A stretch of 64,000 nt of DNA, taken from contig JAESUZ010005103.1 of assembly GCA_017311185.1 (NCBI GenBank), positions 124,001 to 188,000 of the forward strand. The letters run 5' to 3'. Position 1 is the first letter of the stretch; every line of letters begins with the position of its first letter. Shown piece after piece: positions 51,640 through 63,191 of this stretch. Source of the stretch: Proteles cristata cristata. Taxonomy: Eukaryota > Chordata > Mammalia > Carnivora > Hyaenidae. The notes below the pieces were generated by a model, which ran no database searches, was not told the origin of the DNA, and saw only the letters and a list, made by a program, of their open reading frames with translations. The translations under genes and the position numbers were made by a program.

Positions 51640-53782
51640 GCCTCTCTTGCTTCTCTCTTCCCTTTACAAAGACTGTTGTGAGGACCCAGCACCCACCTGG
51701 GTAACCACATCTCAAGACTCCGAAAGCACATGCATCATACGTATGCAACTCGATGCATTTCCCCGAAATAAGACGCATATGTAACTAGTACCCAGGACAA
51801 GGGAGTGCACGTTCCAGTGCCAGGAAGCCTCCCCATGCCCCTCTGACGGTTAAGGTGTGACCCTGATCTCTCTACAGCAGAGGCTAGCTTTCCTCTTGTA
51901 GAATTTTCTTTTTTTTTAGTGTTTATTTATTTATTTATTTATTTTTGAGAGAGGAGAATGAGCAGGGAAGGGGCAGAGAGAGGGAGAGGGAAACAGAGGA
52001 TCCGAAGCCGGCTCCGCGCTCTAACAGCAGAAGAAAGCCTGATGTGGGGCTTGAACTCACGAACCATGAGATCATGGCCTGAGCCAAAGTCAAGAATCAG
52101 ACGCCTCCCCACCTGAGCCAGCCAGGTGCCCCTGAACTTCCGATAAACAGGACGAGGGGTGGTTTATCATCTCTCACGTCAGGCGTCTTTCATTACAGCG
52201 GGTTTGTGAGGTCCACCCACATTGCTGGGGACAGTAACGGTCTGTTCCTTCTTCCTGTGGGTCAGTGCCATGTTCGAGGAGTATATCCCTGCTTACCTTC
52301 CCACTCTACCGTTGGATATCGGGGTGTTGCCAATACTTGGCTGATGCGACTAGCGCTGCTGTGAACATTCTGGTACATTCTCTTGGTGCCTGTCTTCAGG
52401 CTTGAGTGGAAATCCCGGGTCCCCAGAGGCACGTGATCACCGTTAGCAGATACTGTCAGGTGGTGTTCCACAAGTGACTTCGATTTTCCATGCCCACGGA
52501 TAAGTTCTCCCCCTCTGATCTCTGCTCCCAGTGTATTTCAGCTGTCTGGCAGTGTGTAGAGGCATTTCCTGGGGGTTTGGTGTTTATTCCCTTGACTGAT
52601 GGGCTGGAGCACCTTCTCGTGTAGACAAAATCTCAAAACCCAAGAACCCACCTCCGCTGCTTACAGGTCCCTAAAACATACGCGGGAAGGCGAAATACCC
52701 ACTTTGGGAGGTGGCTACTTTGGGGGGCAGGGGAGGGAGGGGACTTTTTTGGGGGGACAGGGTGCACAGAGGCCCTCTTCTCGCGATATTGCTATTGAGA
52801 AATGCAGCAGTCTCTGCAGTGTTTTATTTCTTAAAATTAAGGTAAAGATGATAAACTAATCGTTCACTTTGGATAGAGATGGAGCCGTAGGCATAGAGTT
52901 GCAGCCGACCCTGAGCGCACAGGCCGTTAAGTGCTTTCCATACATCAACTCTTTCAATCCTCACAACAAGCCTAGGAGAAAGGTACGATGAAAGGTATCT
53001 CCCTTTCAACACAGGGGGAAACTGAGGCAGAGGCTTGAAGTGACTTGCCGCAGGTCACACAGCCGGCAGGATCCTAAGGCCCTCTCTCTTCAGTCCGCTG
53101 GAAACAATTCTTAATGTTAGGAAATAGTCACCGGCGTCTGGGCGGCTCCGGCGGTCAAGCGTCCGACTCTTGACTTATGCTCAGCTCATGATCTCAGTCA
53201 GGGTTGTGAGATCGAGCCGAGCCCAGTGTGGGGCTCTGCACCAAGTGCGAGCGTGGGGCCTAAGAATCTCCCTCCGTCTCCCTTTACCTCTTCCCTGCTT
53301 GCATGCGCGCCTACGCGCACACTCTCTCTCTCAAAAAAAAAAATTCTCTTTCTCAAAAAATAAAAAGTTAAAAAAGTATATAGAAAACGAATTTTAAAAA
53401 GGAGAGAGAGAGAGAGAGAGGAGGCCAAGGGCAGAGGGTGACGTGACCGGGCGGTCCTTCCTCCCGCAGGCCCCCCCAGCCCGGCTGCCCGGCCTTCATC
53501 ATCGTCAAGCTGAGCCCGCTGCGGGACCGCCTGGTGGTGACGGAGTGCCAGCTGACCCACTCGCACCCGGCCTGCCCGCTGCAGTTCGCCTACTACTTCC
53601 GCCCGGGCCACCTGCTGGCCAACGCCTGCCTGCCCGTGCGCACCACCAACAAGATCTCCAAGCAGTTCGTGGCCCCGGCCGACGTGCGCCGCCTGCTCTC
53701 CTACTGCAAGGGCCGCGACCACGGCGTCCTGGACGCCCTGCACGTGCTCGAGGGGCTCTTCCGCACGGACCCCGAGGCCAAG
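46579..53782 (+). CDS. ZSWIM9: ZSWIM9, SWIM-type zinc finger protein 9 (5' part; exons 2 and 3)
   Basis: Two exons (46579-46841 and 53470-53782) join in phase to 192 codons of the N-terminal half. The protein begins MESPPSTAGQEEQELRERAF and continues through SWAEFSRFFDAWCQQ. After the splice come CPAFIIVKLSPLRDRLVVTE and a run of Cys/His residues in CQLTHSHPACPLQFAYYF. This resembles the remembered human ZSWIM9 (C19orf68), and the head-to-head position with LIG1 agrees. The family's N-terminal region is distantly related to FAR1/MULE-type DNA-binding domains. The SWIM zinc finger itself should be in the last exon outside the window. The function of ZSWIM9 is not established. No stop codon is reached here. 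Confidence 0.88.
47090..47289 (-). repeat. SINEC, minus orientation (ZSWIM9 intron 2)
   Basis: TTTTTTAAACATTTATTTAT tail to GAGCCACCCAGGCACCCC. Antisense to ZSWIM9. Confidence 0.9.
47307..47492 (-). repeat. SINEC, minus orientation (ZSWIM9 intron 2)
   Basis: Second copy in near-tandem, with AATTACAGACTTAA / AATTATAGACTTTAA on its two sides as the probable target duplication. Confidence 0.9.
48280..48560 (-). repeat. MIR fragment (ZSWIM9 intron 2)
   Basis: GACTCTGAAGCTGGCAGCCT and TGAGGATTAAATGAGCTAAT fit a MIR; other L2/MIR-like text continues to about 49130. Confidence 0.55.
50690..51025 (-). repeat. Ancient DNA-transposon-type MER fragment
   Basis: AAAGTTTTATTGGAACACAG and later TGGCCTTTTGCAGAAAAAG match a very common mammalian hAT-type MER sequence. 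The exact family is not assigned. Confidence 0.55.
51121..51222 (+). repeat. Old tRNA-derived SINE
   Basis: GGGGCACCTGGCTGATCAGT and GTGAGTTCGAGCCCCACAGT, then an AAAATAAAATCT tail. It is about 100 bp, the short older type, like the one at 595. Confidence 0.85.
51600..51635. repeat. (CT)n microsatellite
   Basis: An uninterrupted CT run of about 36 nt in ZSWIM9 intron 2. Confidence 0.95.
51908..52132 (-). repeat. SINEC, minus orientation (ZSWIM9 intron 2)
   Basis: TTTTTTTTAGTGTTTATTTA tail to CCAGCCAGGTGCCCC. Antisense to ZSWIM9. Confidence 0.9.
52900..53090 (-). repeat. MIR fragment
   Basis: GAAACTGAGGCAGAGGCTTG, then GCAGGTCACACAGCCGGCAG. Orientation is not certain. Confidence 0.6.
53130..53420 (+). 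repeat. SINEC with extended A- and GA-rich tail, next to ZSWIM9 exon 3
   Basis: Diverged SINE (CCGGCGTCTGGGCGGCTCCG start) with a long A-rich tail and a (GA)n run ending at about 53420. It is 50 bp from the exon 3 acceptor and in sense orientation. Confidence 0.85.
53470..53782 (+). CDS. ZSWIM9: ZSWIM9 exon 3 (residues 88-192)
   Basis: It begins after TCCCGCAG and encodes PPQPGCPAFIIVKLSPLRDR through ALHVLEGLFRTDPEAK, then the donor GTGGGG. It ends on a codon boundary. The exon is strongly GC-biased. A SINE with a GA tail ends about 50 bp before the acceptor. Confidence 0.9.
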
Positions 53783-54762
53783 GTGGGGTCTCGGGAGAGG
53801 CGGCCGGGGGCGGGGGAGCGCCACGCCCGAGACCCGCGGGGCACCCACTCACCCGTGCGCTCTCCCCGCGGTGCACTCCGTTCAGCCGTCGCTCCGCGCG
53901 GGTCATTGGCTGGGTGCTCACGCGGCGCTGGGGAGCTGTGTGCTGGGGGCTTCCGCACGGCCCCGGCTGGTAGCCCCTGGCCACGCGTGGCTCATGGAGC
54001 CCTTGCTGCGTGGCCAGTAGGACCAAGGACCTGAATTTTAAGTTGCATTTCTTTTTAACGCGTTGCGGTGGAGACAGCCACATCTGGCCCTCGCGCTGCC
54101 TTGCAGAGGAATCGGCCAGAAGTCCCTGGCCACCCACAGGCACACCCAAAGGTGATCAAATGTCAGCGGGGTCGGGGAGACGAGGACTCAGAGCGGCAGG
54201 AAGCACCCCTTAAAAGACCCCATTTTTAAACCCTGGAGGACACGGGTAGAAAGTGCCCAGATGAGATGCAGTCCGATGGGATGCCGGAAGGGTGGAAACG
54301 GCCTTTCCCCACCCCCCAGAGCAAGGCTCAGAAGGGAGGGGGCTTCGTCACTCAAGGTGACAGAGGGAGGTGACAGAGTGAGGAGAAGAGCAGCAGGTGA
54401 GGGCATGGAGAGGGACGGTTAGTGGTAAGGGTGCTATGTTTGTTTGAGTGGTCGCAGAAGGTCTCTTTAAGGAAATGCTGGTGAAACAGAGGAGGCAACC
54501 GAGGCAGGGGACCCCCCCGCCCCCATTCTGTCCGCAGAGGGAGGGGAGTTCCAGGCAGAAGGAATAGCCAATGTAAAGGTTCAGAGGCTGGAGCATTCAA
54601 GCTGTTTGTCCAAGAGAAATCTTTCTGCGGCTTTCATCCAACTTCAGAGCTGAGGTGGAGGTGGCCGGAGGGAGGAAGGGGGGTGGAGGAAAACTAGGTG
54701 CCCCCCTCTCCCCCCCGCCCGAGCTGTTCTTTGCTCTCGTGCATAGAAGAGGTCCCAAGTCA

Positions 54763-54988
54763 GGGGCACCTGGGCAGCTCAGTCAGCTAAGCGTCTGACT
54801 CTTGATCTCCGGTTAGGTCATAAGCTCACGAAGCATGAGATGGAGCCCTGAATGGGGCTCTGCGCTGACAGTGCAGAGCCTGCTTGAGATTCTCTCTCCC
54901 TCTCTCTCTGCCCCTCCCCTGCTTGTGCGCGAGTGCATGCGCGCTCTCTCTCTCTGTCTCTCAAAATAAATAAATAAACTAAAAAAAA
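54763..54988 (+). repeat. SINEC, plus orientation (ZSWIM9 intron 3)
   Basis: GGGGCACCTGGGCAGCTCAG start and AAAATAAATAAATAAAC tail. Confidence 0.9.
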
Positions 54989-55129
54989 AAGTCCCAACTC
55001 AGGGTAGCGACAAGGTGTGAATCCACTCTCCAGAAGCAGGTCCAGAGCACTCCCCTCATCTCCATCTCCTGTTCCAGAACCAGCCACAGCTCAAGCCACG
55101 AATCCAAACCTAGCGCCCTACGCACACAT

Positions 55130-55420
55130 AATACTGGTGATAGTTTTTAGTTGACATTTGTCAAGCACTCGATTGTGTGCTAAACACGACTTTGAAGTGC
55201 TTTACACATTATAATTCATTGAAATCTCACCAGAGTGTGTTGAGGAAGGAGTTCACCATTCTTACCTCCATTTCACAGATAAGGAAACCGAAGCACAGAG
55301 AGATCAAGTAACTGGCCCAAGGCCACACAGCTACTTAATGATGGAGCTGGACTTGAGACCGACACAGTCTGGGATCCGGGGAGGTGCTCTTCACTGCTCG
55401 GCTATTCCCCAGTTTGGAAA
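55130..55420 (+). repeat. MIR fragment (ZSWIM9 intron 3)
   Basis: TTTCACAGATAAGGAAACCG, then AAGGCCACACAGCTACTTAA. A clear MIR with both core and 3' end. Confidence 0.75.
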
Positions 55421-55765
55421 TGAGTCTTAGGCCCCTTCCCCTCAGTTCTAGCCTCCAGAGAGTTGAGGGTCACACCCGAGTCAGTTTGCTGCTCTGTAAA
55501 ATGGGGATACACCCATGCGCTCCCCACTGCACTGGTCTCCGCTGAGCTTTTCTGTTCTCCACTGTCCACCATCAAATAAATCAGCCTCGGCTGCCTTCCA
55601 GGAAACACCCGGGCTGGGTAGGGCCGCCTCCATGAGAAGCAGCTCACAGAAAACCTTCATGGTCAAGGGATTGTCCCTTTAACCTCCAGTTTGGAAGCTG
55701 CCTTCCACCCCCCGCTAAACCAAGGTCTGCTCCTGAGTCTGGTTTGGTCCACCTTGATACTTCTA

Positions 55766-55982
55766 TTTTTTATTACCTTTTTAAAGTTTATTGAGAGAGA
55801 AAGGGAACGAGAGAGAACGAGCAGGGGAGGAGCAGAGAGAGAGAGGGACAGAGGATCTGAAGTGGGCTCCGTGCGGACAGCAGAAAGTCCGATGAAGAGC
55901 TTGAACCCACAAACCACGAGATCATGACCTGAGCCAAAACCGGGGGTCCGATGCTAACCCACTGAGCCACCCAGGCGACCCC
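55766..55982 (-). repeat. SINEC, minus orientation (ZSWIM9 intron 3)
   Basis: TTTTTATTACCTTTTTAAAG tail to GAGCCACCCAGGCGACCCC. Flanks TTGATACTT / TTAATACTT suggest the target duplication. Confidence 0.9.
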
Positions 55983-56061
55983 CCCCTTAATACTTATAAA
56001 AGCAATGAGGAAGACATTTTGAAACACCGAGACACACTAATGAATGGGTCATTCCTTTCTT

Positions 56062-56258
56062 TTAATTTTAATGTTATTTATTTTTGACAGAGAGAGAGCG
56101 AGCAGGGGAGGGGCAGAAAGAGAGGGAGACGCCGTATCTGAAGCAGGCTCCAGGCTCTGAGCTGTCAGCACAGAGCCCAACGTGGGGCTTGAACCCACGA
56201 GATCATGAGCTGAGGCCAAGTCAGATGCTTTAACTGACTCAGTCACCCAGGCGCCCCC
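56062..56258 (-). repeat. SINEC, minus orientation (ZSWIM9 intron 3)
   Basis: TTTAATTTTAATGTTATTTA tail to CACCCAGGCGCCCCC. CATTCCTTT flanks both sides. Confidence 0.92.
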
Positions 56259-56519
56259 ATTCCTTTTTTTTTTTTAACCTTTACGTACTGACTTTTTGAA
56301 TATAAAACACATTCACATGCTTCTAAATTCAAAAGATACAAAAGAGCATGTGGTGAAAAGTCCCCTTTGTTAACTCCTGTCCCCTTGTCACCTCCTTGCC
56401 CTCCTCAGAGGCCACCAGGGTATCCGTTGTTCGCACAGCTGATATCCATTTGTATTGTGTGGCTTGGCGCCACCCAGTGGGACTTTGTAGGATGACAGAA
56501 GTGATCTGTGTCTGTGCCA

Positions 56520-56900
56520 TGACCTGACCTGTGGCACATGTGGCTCTTAAGCACTTGCAGTGTGGCTAGTATAACTGAGGAACTGAATTTTTAATTTAAC
56601 TTAATTAACTGCAATTTATTTTTTTTAATGTTTTATTTATTTCTAGGAGAGAGAGACAGCGTGAGCAGGGGAGGGTCAGAGAGAGAGGGAGTCACAGACT
56701 GAAACAGGCTCCAGGCTCTGAGCTGGCAGTCAGCACAGAGCCCGACGCGGGGCTCGAACCCACGAACCGTGAGATCATGACCTGAGAGAAAGTCGGACGC
56801 TTAACCGACTGAGCCACCCGGGCGCCCCTAATTAACTGCAATTTAAACACCCCCATATGGCTAGTGGCTGGCCCCACGTTGACCAACACAACCCTAGAAG
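56520..56900 (-). repeat. hAT-type MER fragment split by a SINE
   Basis: GGCACATGTGGCTCTTAAGC and GAGGAACTGAATTTTTAATT on one side; CCATATGGCTAGTGGCTGG on the other. The gap is the SINE at 56614-56828. Confidence 0.7.
56614..56828 (-). repeat. SINEC inserted into the hAT element
   Basis: Near-consensus copy flanked on both sides by TAATTAACTGCAATTTA, a perfect 17-bp target duplication. Confidence 0.95.
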
Positions 56901-56931
56901 CACACAGATAAATTTGTGTCTTTAATTTTTT

Positions 56932-57136
56932 ATTATTTTTAATGTTTATTCATCTTTGAGAGAGAAAGAGAGAGCGAGAGCAAGAGAGGGTCAGAGAGAG
57001 AGGGAGGCACAGAATCCGAAACAGGCTCCAGGCTCCGAGCTGTCAGCACGGAGCCCGACACAGGGCTCGAACCCACGTGAGATCATGACCTGAGCCGAAG
57101 TCTGACTCTCAACTGCCTGAGCCCCCCAGGCACCCC
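56932..57136 (-). repeat. SINEC, minus orientation (ZSWIM9 intron 3)
   Basis: Felid-type copy ending GAGCCCCCCAGGCACCCC. TGTGTCTTTA occurs on both flanks. Confidence 0.92.
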
Positions 57137-57229
57137 TGTGTCTTTACTTCTAAGTTTATTTCCACTTTCTCCCCTCCCCAGCAGGGTAGCATATATATTT
57201 TTAAGTCTTTCTTTTTTAAAAGTGAAAAG

Positions 57230-57440
57230 GTTTTTTTTTTAAATGGTTATTTATTTTGGGAGACAGAGAGCATGCATGCACTTGCGAGGGGCAGAGAGAG
57301 AGGAGAGAGAGAATCCCAAGCAGGCTCCAGGCTGTCATCACAGAGCCCAACGTGGGGCTTGATCCACAAAACCATGAGATCCTGACATGAGCTGAAATCA
57401 AGAGTCAGTTGCTTAACGGACTGAGCCCCCCGGGGCCCCA
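57230..57440 (-). repeat. SINEC, minus orientation (ZSWIM9 intron 3)
   Basis: TTTTTTTTTTAAATGGTTAT tail to CCCCCCGGGGCCCC. Confidence 0.9.
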
Positions 57441-58278
57441 AGATAGCGTATCGCATATGCCTTTTTTGCATCTTGCTTGAGACGCTGGGTGTTGGAAATT
57501 GCCAGATATCAGCATCTTTCATTTCTCTGGGGCTGGTCAAATCCCCCTGAGAAAAGTCTCTTCTTGCCCGGAGGGTGGGGGGAGGATGAGGAGTGGAGGA
57601 GGGAGGGGAGGATGAGTAAAGGAGGGGGGTGGAGGGACGGGTAAAGGCCAGGCTGCGAACTTCCAGGAGCCACAGAGCGGGGACAAGGGCTGGGGAGCTG
57701 GCTTCGGGTCAGCAACGTGGACGGATGCCCGGTCCCTCATCAGAGGGGCCTGTAGTCCCCAAGGCCAGGGCTCCTTTCTGTTCTACCCTCTTGGCGGAAT
57801 AAACCTCCAGCCACCTGGGGGTGAGCAGACACTTGACCTTGAGAGGTCTAACTGCTTCTCAAACACCCATCATGTCTTTTCTAGCCCCCCCCAACCCCCC
57901 CACTCCACCACCCCCCCGCTCTGCCCAGTGCCGCCAATTCCTTTGCAAGATGCTGCTGTTAGTCTTTTCGCATTTTCCAGTTGCTGGGTCAGGAATCACG
58001 GGGTTTGGGGTTCGGGCTTTATTTTGCGGGGAGTGGGGAAGCGATCGCCTTGTCCCTCTGTTTTCCGGCTTTCTGAGTTTGGCTCCTGTCGTTTCCTTTT
58101 CTATCGCTCCAGTCTTTTCTTTTAAAAAAAAAAAAAAACCTTTTCTATAGAAACGGGGTTCAGGGAAGACAAAGGAGTCAGGCCCACGTGCCACCTTTAC
58201 GTGAAAGTTTCACCCGGTTCCGTGAGGAGATAAAGCTGAACGAGTTCTGAATCATTAATATGTTAAGATAGTAAACAG

Positions 58279-58372
58279 CCTGGGGGCCTCAGTTGTTAAG
58301 CATCCGACTTGGGCTCAGATCATGATCTCACAGTTTGAGTTTGAGTCCCACATTGGGTGAGCCTGAGCCCCG

Positions 58373-58409
<37 letters not shown>

Positions 58410-58519
58410 CCCTCCTGGGATTCTCCCTCTTTCTTTTTATCTCTCTGCTCCTCTAGGATTCTTCCTCTCTTTCTCTTTGTCTCTGTCTCTCTCTGTCTCT
58501 CTCTCTCAAAAAAAAAGGT
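58279..58519 (+). repeat. SINEC with expanded CT region (ZSWIM9 intron 3)
   Basis: CCTGGGGGCCTCAGTTGTTA start, a deleted middle, then a CT-rich tract of about 130 bp and an A run. Confidence 0.8.
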
Positions 58520-59160
58520 AATAAACAGTTCTTTATCTGGTCCCAGCACAGGCTAAGCAACAGTCAGGTGTTATTCTCTCTGCCTCCCAGCAGCCTCCTG
58601 TAGAAGGAACTACTTTTGTAGTTTGTTTTTGTTTTGTTTTGTTTGTTTGTTTGGAGGGATCCCTTTGCAAAGCCAAAAGCCTAGGACCCCCTGAATGGCT
58701 GTGGCCTTCTTGGTCTGGGGAGGAGATCAGACAAGAGTAGTGTACCCAAAAGCCCCTGGCACGGTTTGTGGGCAGGACTGAGTAGCCGCTTCATCCGGGG
58801 AGGGGTTAAGACCTTTTATAATCTGCCCCCAAGGCAGTGATGATAGACTGAGATGTTCCGTTCTGTCACGTCCCCATTAACTCATTTGTGGCAGGCTCTA
58901 GGCTTTCTGGGTGGAGAGGGACCTTGCACAGAAATGTCGTGTCTTCTCTCTTAGCACGTAACGGGCTGCTTTGTGCACGGAAGGGAGAGAAAGAAGATAC
59001 GCGGCCGCTCTTGCTTGTTTTCACATAAAGAAGTTCTAGAAGACACCAGGGAGGTGGCATGGGCAGGGGAATAGCCAATAGGACGGAGAGCCTGGGAAAG
59101 CGTGGGAGGGAAGCTGTGGCTGCGCAGTTTTATATGACTAGGTGTTTGGACCCTGTGGAC

Positions 59161-59359
59161 TTTTTTTTTCTTTTTAAACTTTTTAATTTAATTTTATTTT
59201 TAGAGAGTGCGCCTGTGAGAGGGGCAGAGGGAGAGAGAGAGAGAATCCCTTGCTCCGGACGGAGCCTGACGCGGGACTCGATCCCATGACCCTGGGATCA
59301 CGACCTGAGCCCAAGTCAAAAGTCGGTCGCTCAGCTGACTGAGCCCCTCAGGCGCCCCT
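59161..59359 (-). repeat. SINEC, minus orientation (ZSWIM9 intron 3)
   Basis: TTTTTTTTTCTTTTTAAAC tail to GAGCCCCTCAGGCGCCCC. Confidence 0.9.
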
Positions 59360-60957
59360 CACCTCTTCCTACTCCTGAGATGTCCCCCTCAGCGCCTGAA
59401 CTGGCACTTGGCACGTCAGATTTGTCCTGTAAACATCTGGTGGGGAGGCTCACTCTCTGAGGTACCCCCCACCTAAGGCAAATGCCACCCCCCTGCAGCG
59501 CCCCCCACCCGTCTCCCTCTGCTCCTTGCTTTTCTCCCCCCAGCCATTCTCAGGGATCTGAACTCGGATCCCCAGCCCCGCTACCTGTTAGCTCCATGGC
59601 CCTGGGCGAGTCACTTCTCCAGTGTAGCTGGGGACCCCCAGGCCACCCTCCGTTTCAACGAGGACTCCCAGAGCTCGGCAAAGCCACTACACTCCCGGCT
59701 ACGGTTTATTACAGTGAAAAGGACACATTGAAATCAGCAAAGGGAAAAGGCGGGTAGGGTGGAGGCGGGAAGAGACCAGGCGTGAGTTTCCAGCTCTGGC
59801 GGCTACGGTGTGTTACAGGCTTGGAGTACAGCCAGCCAAGGAGGCCCACCCGAGCCTCCGTGTCCAGGGATTTTGCTGGGGTTTGGCTGCATAGACGCCT
59901 GACCGACTGCGCGAGAGGCCGGCCTTGGTCTCCGGCCCCCCTGGAGGTCAGGCTGGGACCGTGCGGCTCAAGGCCCCCACCATAAATCATTCCCTTCTTC
60001 ACTAAGATGATCTAGAAGTGGCCCAAGGCGCCCAGACACCCTTACCCGGCAGGACGTCCCTATCTCCCAGCAGCTGGGCAACAGCCCGACCCTAGGAATA
60101 TGCCTCCCCGACGGGTTGAGTCAGTCCTTGACTGCCTCAGTTTCCATATCTTCAACAGAAGGAAAATGATGGTCCCCCCTCAGCAATGGCCCTCGCTCGC
60201 TCAGAAGTCCCCGCACCAGCCTCAGTCCCGTCACGCTGCCTCTTTAGCACGCTGTCCATGCGCACGGAACAACAGAAACGGGTGACACTCAGGACACACT
60301 GATCGGGGGCCAGCCGCTGCTCTCCATGCTTTGTGCAAACGAGCCCATGTGATTAGGCAGGTGTGAGCGGCGGAGGCACAGAGACGTTCAGACACTTTAC
60401 CTAAGCCACACAGCAGCGTGTAAGCTCACAAAGCTGGTGACAGGAAGCACCCCAGCCTGGCTCCAGGATCCGGAAAGCTTAGCCGCCCCGGGTTTATTTT
60501 CAGCTGAAAGTACCAACTGATGTGTTATGGCTCTCGGGACCTCAGCCAGTCCTATGGGGCCGGACCCAGGCCTGCTCCCTCCCTTCTCACTCCTCAAGGT
60601 CAGGCACAGTGCCCGGCTCCGCAATAGACTCTCAGTCAATGCCGTTTGATGAACAAATGGGTGTGCAGGAAAAGCCTCCGTACCCCCTTTAGAAAGAAAA
60701 CCTGAGAAGAGACATCTAAGTTAGTCCTTAAAGAATGGGAGTCAAGTTCAAACTTGTCAAGTGCCTGCCTGCTCTGGGAAAGTCCAATACATTTTGCTTT
60801 ATTTACTTTTCTGTTACTCCTGACTCCCAAGGAGAAATAGACAAGAACTCGAAGCTCTAGAAACACGTCACCGTTTTTCACCCGTTACACTGAGGACAGC
60901 TTTTGTCTTTGTGTTAGTTTCTACACTAATGCTGTCTTGACAGAAGTTTCTTTCCAC

Positions 60958-61167
60958 TTCTTTTTTAAGTTTATTTTATTTATTTTGAGAAAGTGTGAGT
61001 GAGTGCAGGGGAGGAGCAGAGAGAGAGGGAGAGAGAGAATCCCAAGTGGGCTCTGGGCTGTCAATGCACAGCCCGATACGGGGCTTCAACTCATGAAACT
61101 ATGAGATCATGACCTGAGCCAAAATCAAGAGTTGGATGCTTAACTGACTGAGTCACCCAGGTGTCCC
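60958..61167 (-). repeat. SINEC, minus orientation (ZSWIM9 intron 3)
   Basis: Older subfamily with AAAATCAAGAGTTGGATGC, ending CCCAGGTGTCCC. TGACAGAAGTTTCT / TGACACAACTTTCT flank it as an old target duplication. Confidence 0.88.
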
Positions 61168-61184
61168 TGACACAACTTTCTATG

Positions 61185-61600
61185 GTGGTGCAAATGTCCT
61201 GTGGCATTTAGGAGAGCGGCTCCAAGCCTCGTGTGGCTAGTCAGCACTTGAAATATGTCTAGTGTGACTGATGAACTGAGGGGTTTTTTTTTTAATGTTT
61301 TTTATTTATTTGTGTGTATGAGAGAGAGAGAGCATGAGCACGGGAGAGGCGGAGAGAGAGGGAGATACAGAATCTGAAGCAGGCTCCAAGCTCTGAGCTA
61401 GCTGTCAGCACAGAGCCCGACGCAGGGCTCGAACCCACAAACCGTGAGATCATGACCTGAGCCGAAGACAGACGCTTAACCGACTGAGCCACCCGAGCGC
61501 CCCGATGAACTGAGTTTTTATAGGCTGTCAAACATTAATGCATTTCAATGTAAATAGCCACAGGTGGTTATGGCTACTAGGTTCGACAGAGAGAAGTTCT
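61185..61600 (-). repeat. hAT-type MER fragment split by a SINE
   Basis: GTGTGGCTAGTCAGCACTTG before, AATAGCCACAGGTGGTTATG after, with the SINE between at 61278-61503. Confidence 0.7.
61278..61503 (-). repeat. SINEC inserted into a second hAT copy
   Basis: Near-consensus copy. GATGAACTGAG is duplicated exactly at both ends. Confidence 0.95.
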
Positions 61601-62639
61601 AGATTGAAACATTTGCTGAGATCAGTGTCAAGGGACAGTGTAAAAATTCCCAATAGTTTGAGAAAAATCGCAGTGGGATAGTAACTAATCCAGCTATAAG
61701 GTTACTAGGGGTGGGAAAGCAAAGCATTTTGTTCTTTTGGGGACTCTACCAGACCTTTTTTTTTTTCAATTAGAGACTGTTCTTTTCTTTCCCCTCGAAA
61801 GCTGAGAACAATGCGGTGCTTTTTAACCATCTTGTAGGCTGAGGTTGGATGATGGCAGAATGGTTTGTGGAGAGATCTGTGCTTAGATTATCCAGATCCT
61901 GGCTCTGCCGCTGTGGGTTGGCGCTGACAAGGACCTAGAGACAGAGACTGACCATCACCTCTCTGCCCCAGTCAGTGGCTTTTGTGCAATGATGATGCCA
62001 GAGTGGGTGAGGCCGAGGAGGCCGAGAGGGACCAGAAGCTGAGATCCAAGGGTCTGGTTGCCCAGCCTACATGGTGTGAACTCGGGGCGGGGGTGGGGGT
62101 GACTTATAGCGGGATTGGGGAGTCCTGGGAAAGGAAAAGCTTTCAAGCAGGGGAGGGGGTGATCTGATCGGAAGTTTTGAAAGTGAAACAGAGACGGGGC
62201 AGGCCGGGGGGAGGGTTGTCAGTGAGAATCATGTATGGCTTTGGGCTGCCCATCTCCGGAGGGCACCGGAGACGCCCAAGGGGCCGTGTTCCCGCAGAGG
62301 CGATTCAGGAGATGGACCTGGAGCCTGGAGGTACAGCACTGGGAGTTATCAGCTGAGAGATGATACAGCCCCTGTGAGCAGACGAGATCACCTTGTCAGA
62401 GCCCAGACAGGACAGAGGAGAGGAGAGGACTGGACAGCGGCTCAGCAACACCTAGAAGTGGGGAGGAGAGGGGGGAGTGAGAGAGGGATGAGGGAAGCAG
62501 AGCAAAGGACACAGACCAGGAGATGCCTGGGACGAAGGAAGACAGCCAGGAGGTTTCGGGGCGACAGAAGCCAGGAGCGATTCGTGTTCCAGAGGGAGGT
62601 CAGGGTCCCCGTCCTCTGAGAGCTGCTGCGAGTCAAATA

Positions 62640-62830
62640 ACACAGAAGTAATTGCGGGATTCGACCCGCGTCAAGCTTTGGGCACAAATGATCTCATTTT
62701 GGCCTCTCCACCACCCATTCTGTAGACACTGGCCCAGCTTGGCAGCCAAGGAAGGTGAGCCTCGGCCCAGGGTCCCACAGCTAGTGAGAGACAAAGCCGG
62801 GATTCAAAACCAGACTCTTCCCTGACCTCC
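62640..62830 (+). repeat. MIR fragment
   Basis: CAGGGTCCCACAGCTAGTGA and GACAAAGCCGGGATTCAAA fit MIR. A similar piece is at 63440-63740. Confidence 0.6.
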
Positions 62831-63191
62831 GAGATGCGGCTGGGGGCTACAGCTACGCGCTTAGACATTCGTCCCCTCGGGAGGGAGCGAGCGGTCGCGG
62901 TGGATGCCATTCAAACTATCAGGAATGCAGAACACAACATCCCTCACCTTGTGGGGCTTACGTGTTCGGAAGGGCGAACAGGCCACAAGCAAACACATGA
63001 GGAGAGATGTGACGTGCTTTGGGCGTTTAAGCGCCGTGGCCAACGGTGGCTAGAGAGAGCTGGGGGATTGGCCGAGAAGGGATGGACCTTTATGAGGACC
63101 CGGTGGTTGACCAGGGGCGATCGCTGTAGTAACTGTGAACACTTTGAGAGCACTTCCTATTTCTTTTTTTTTTAAACTTGCTTGCTATTCT

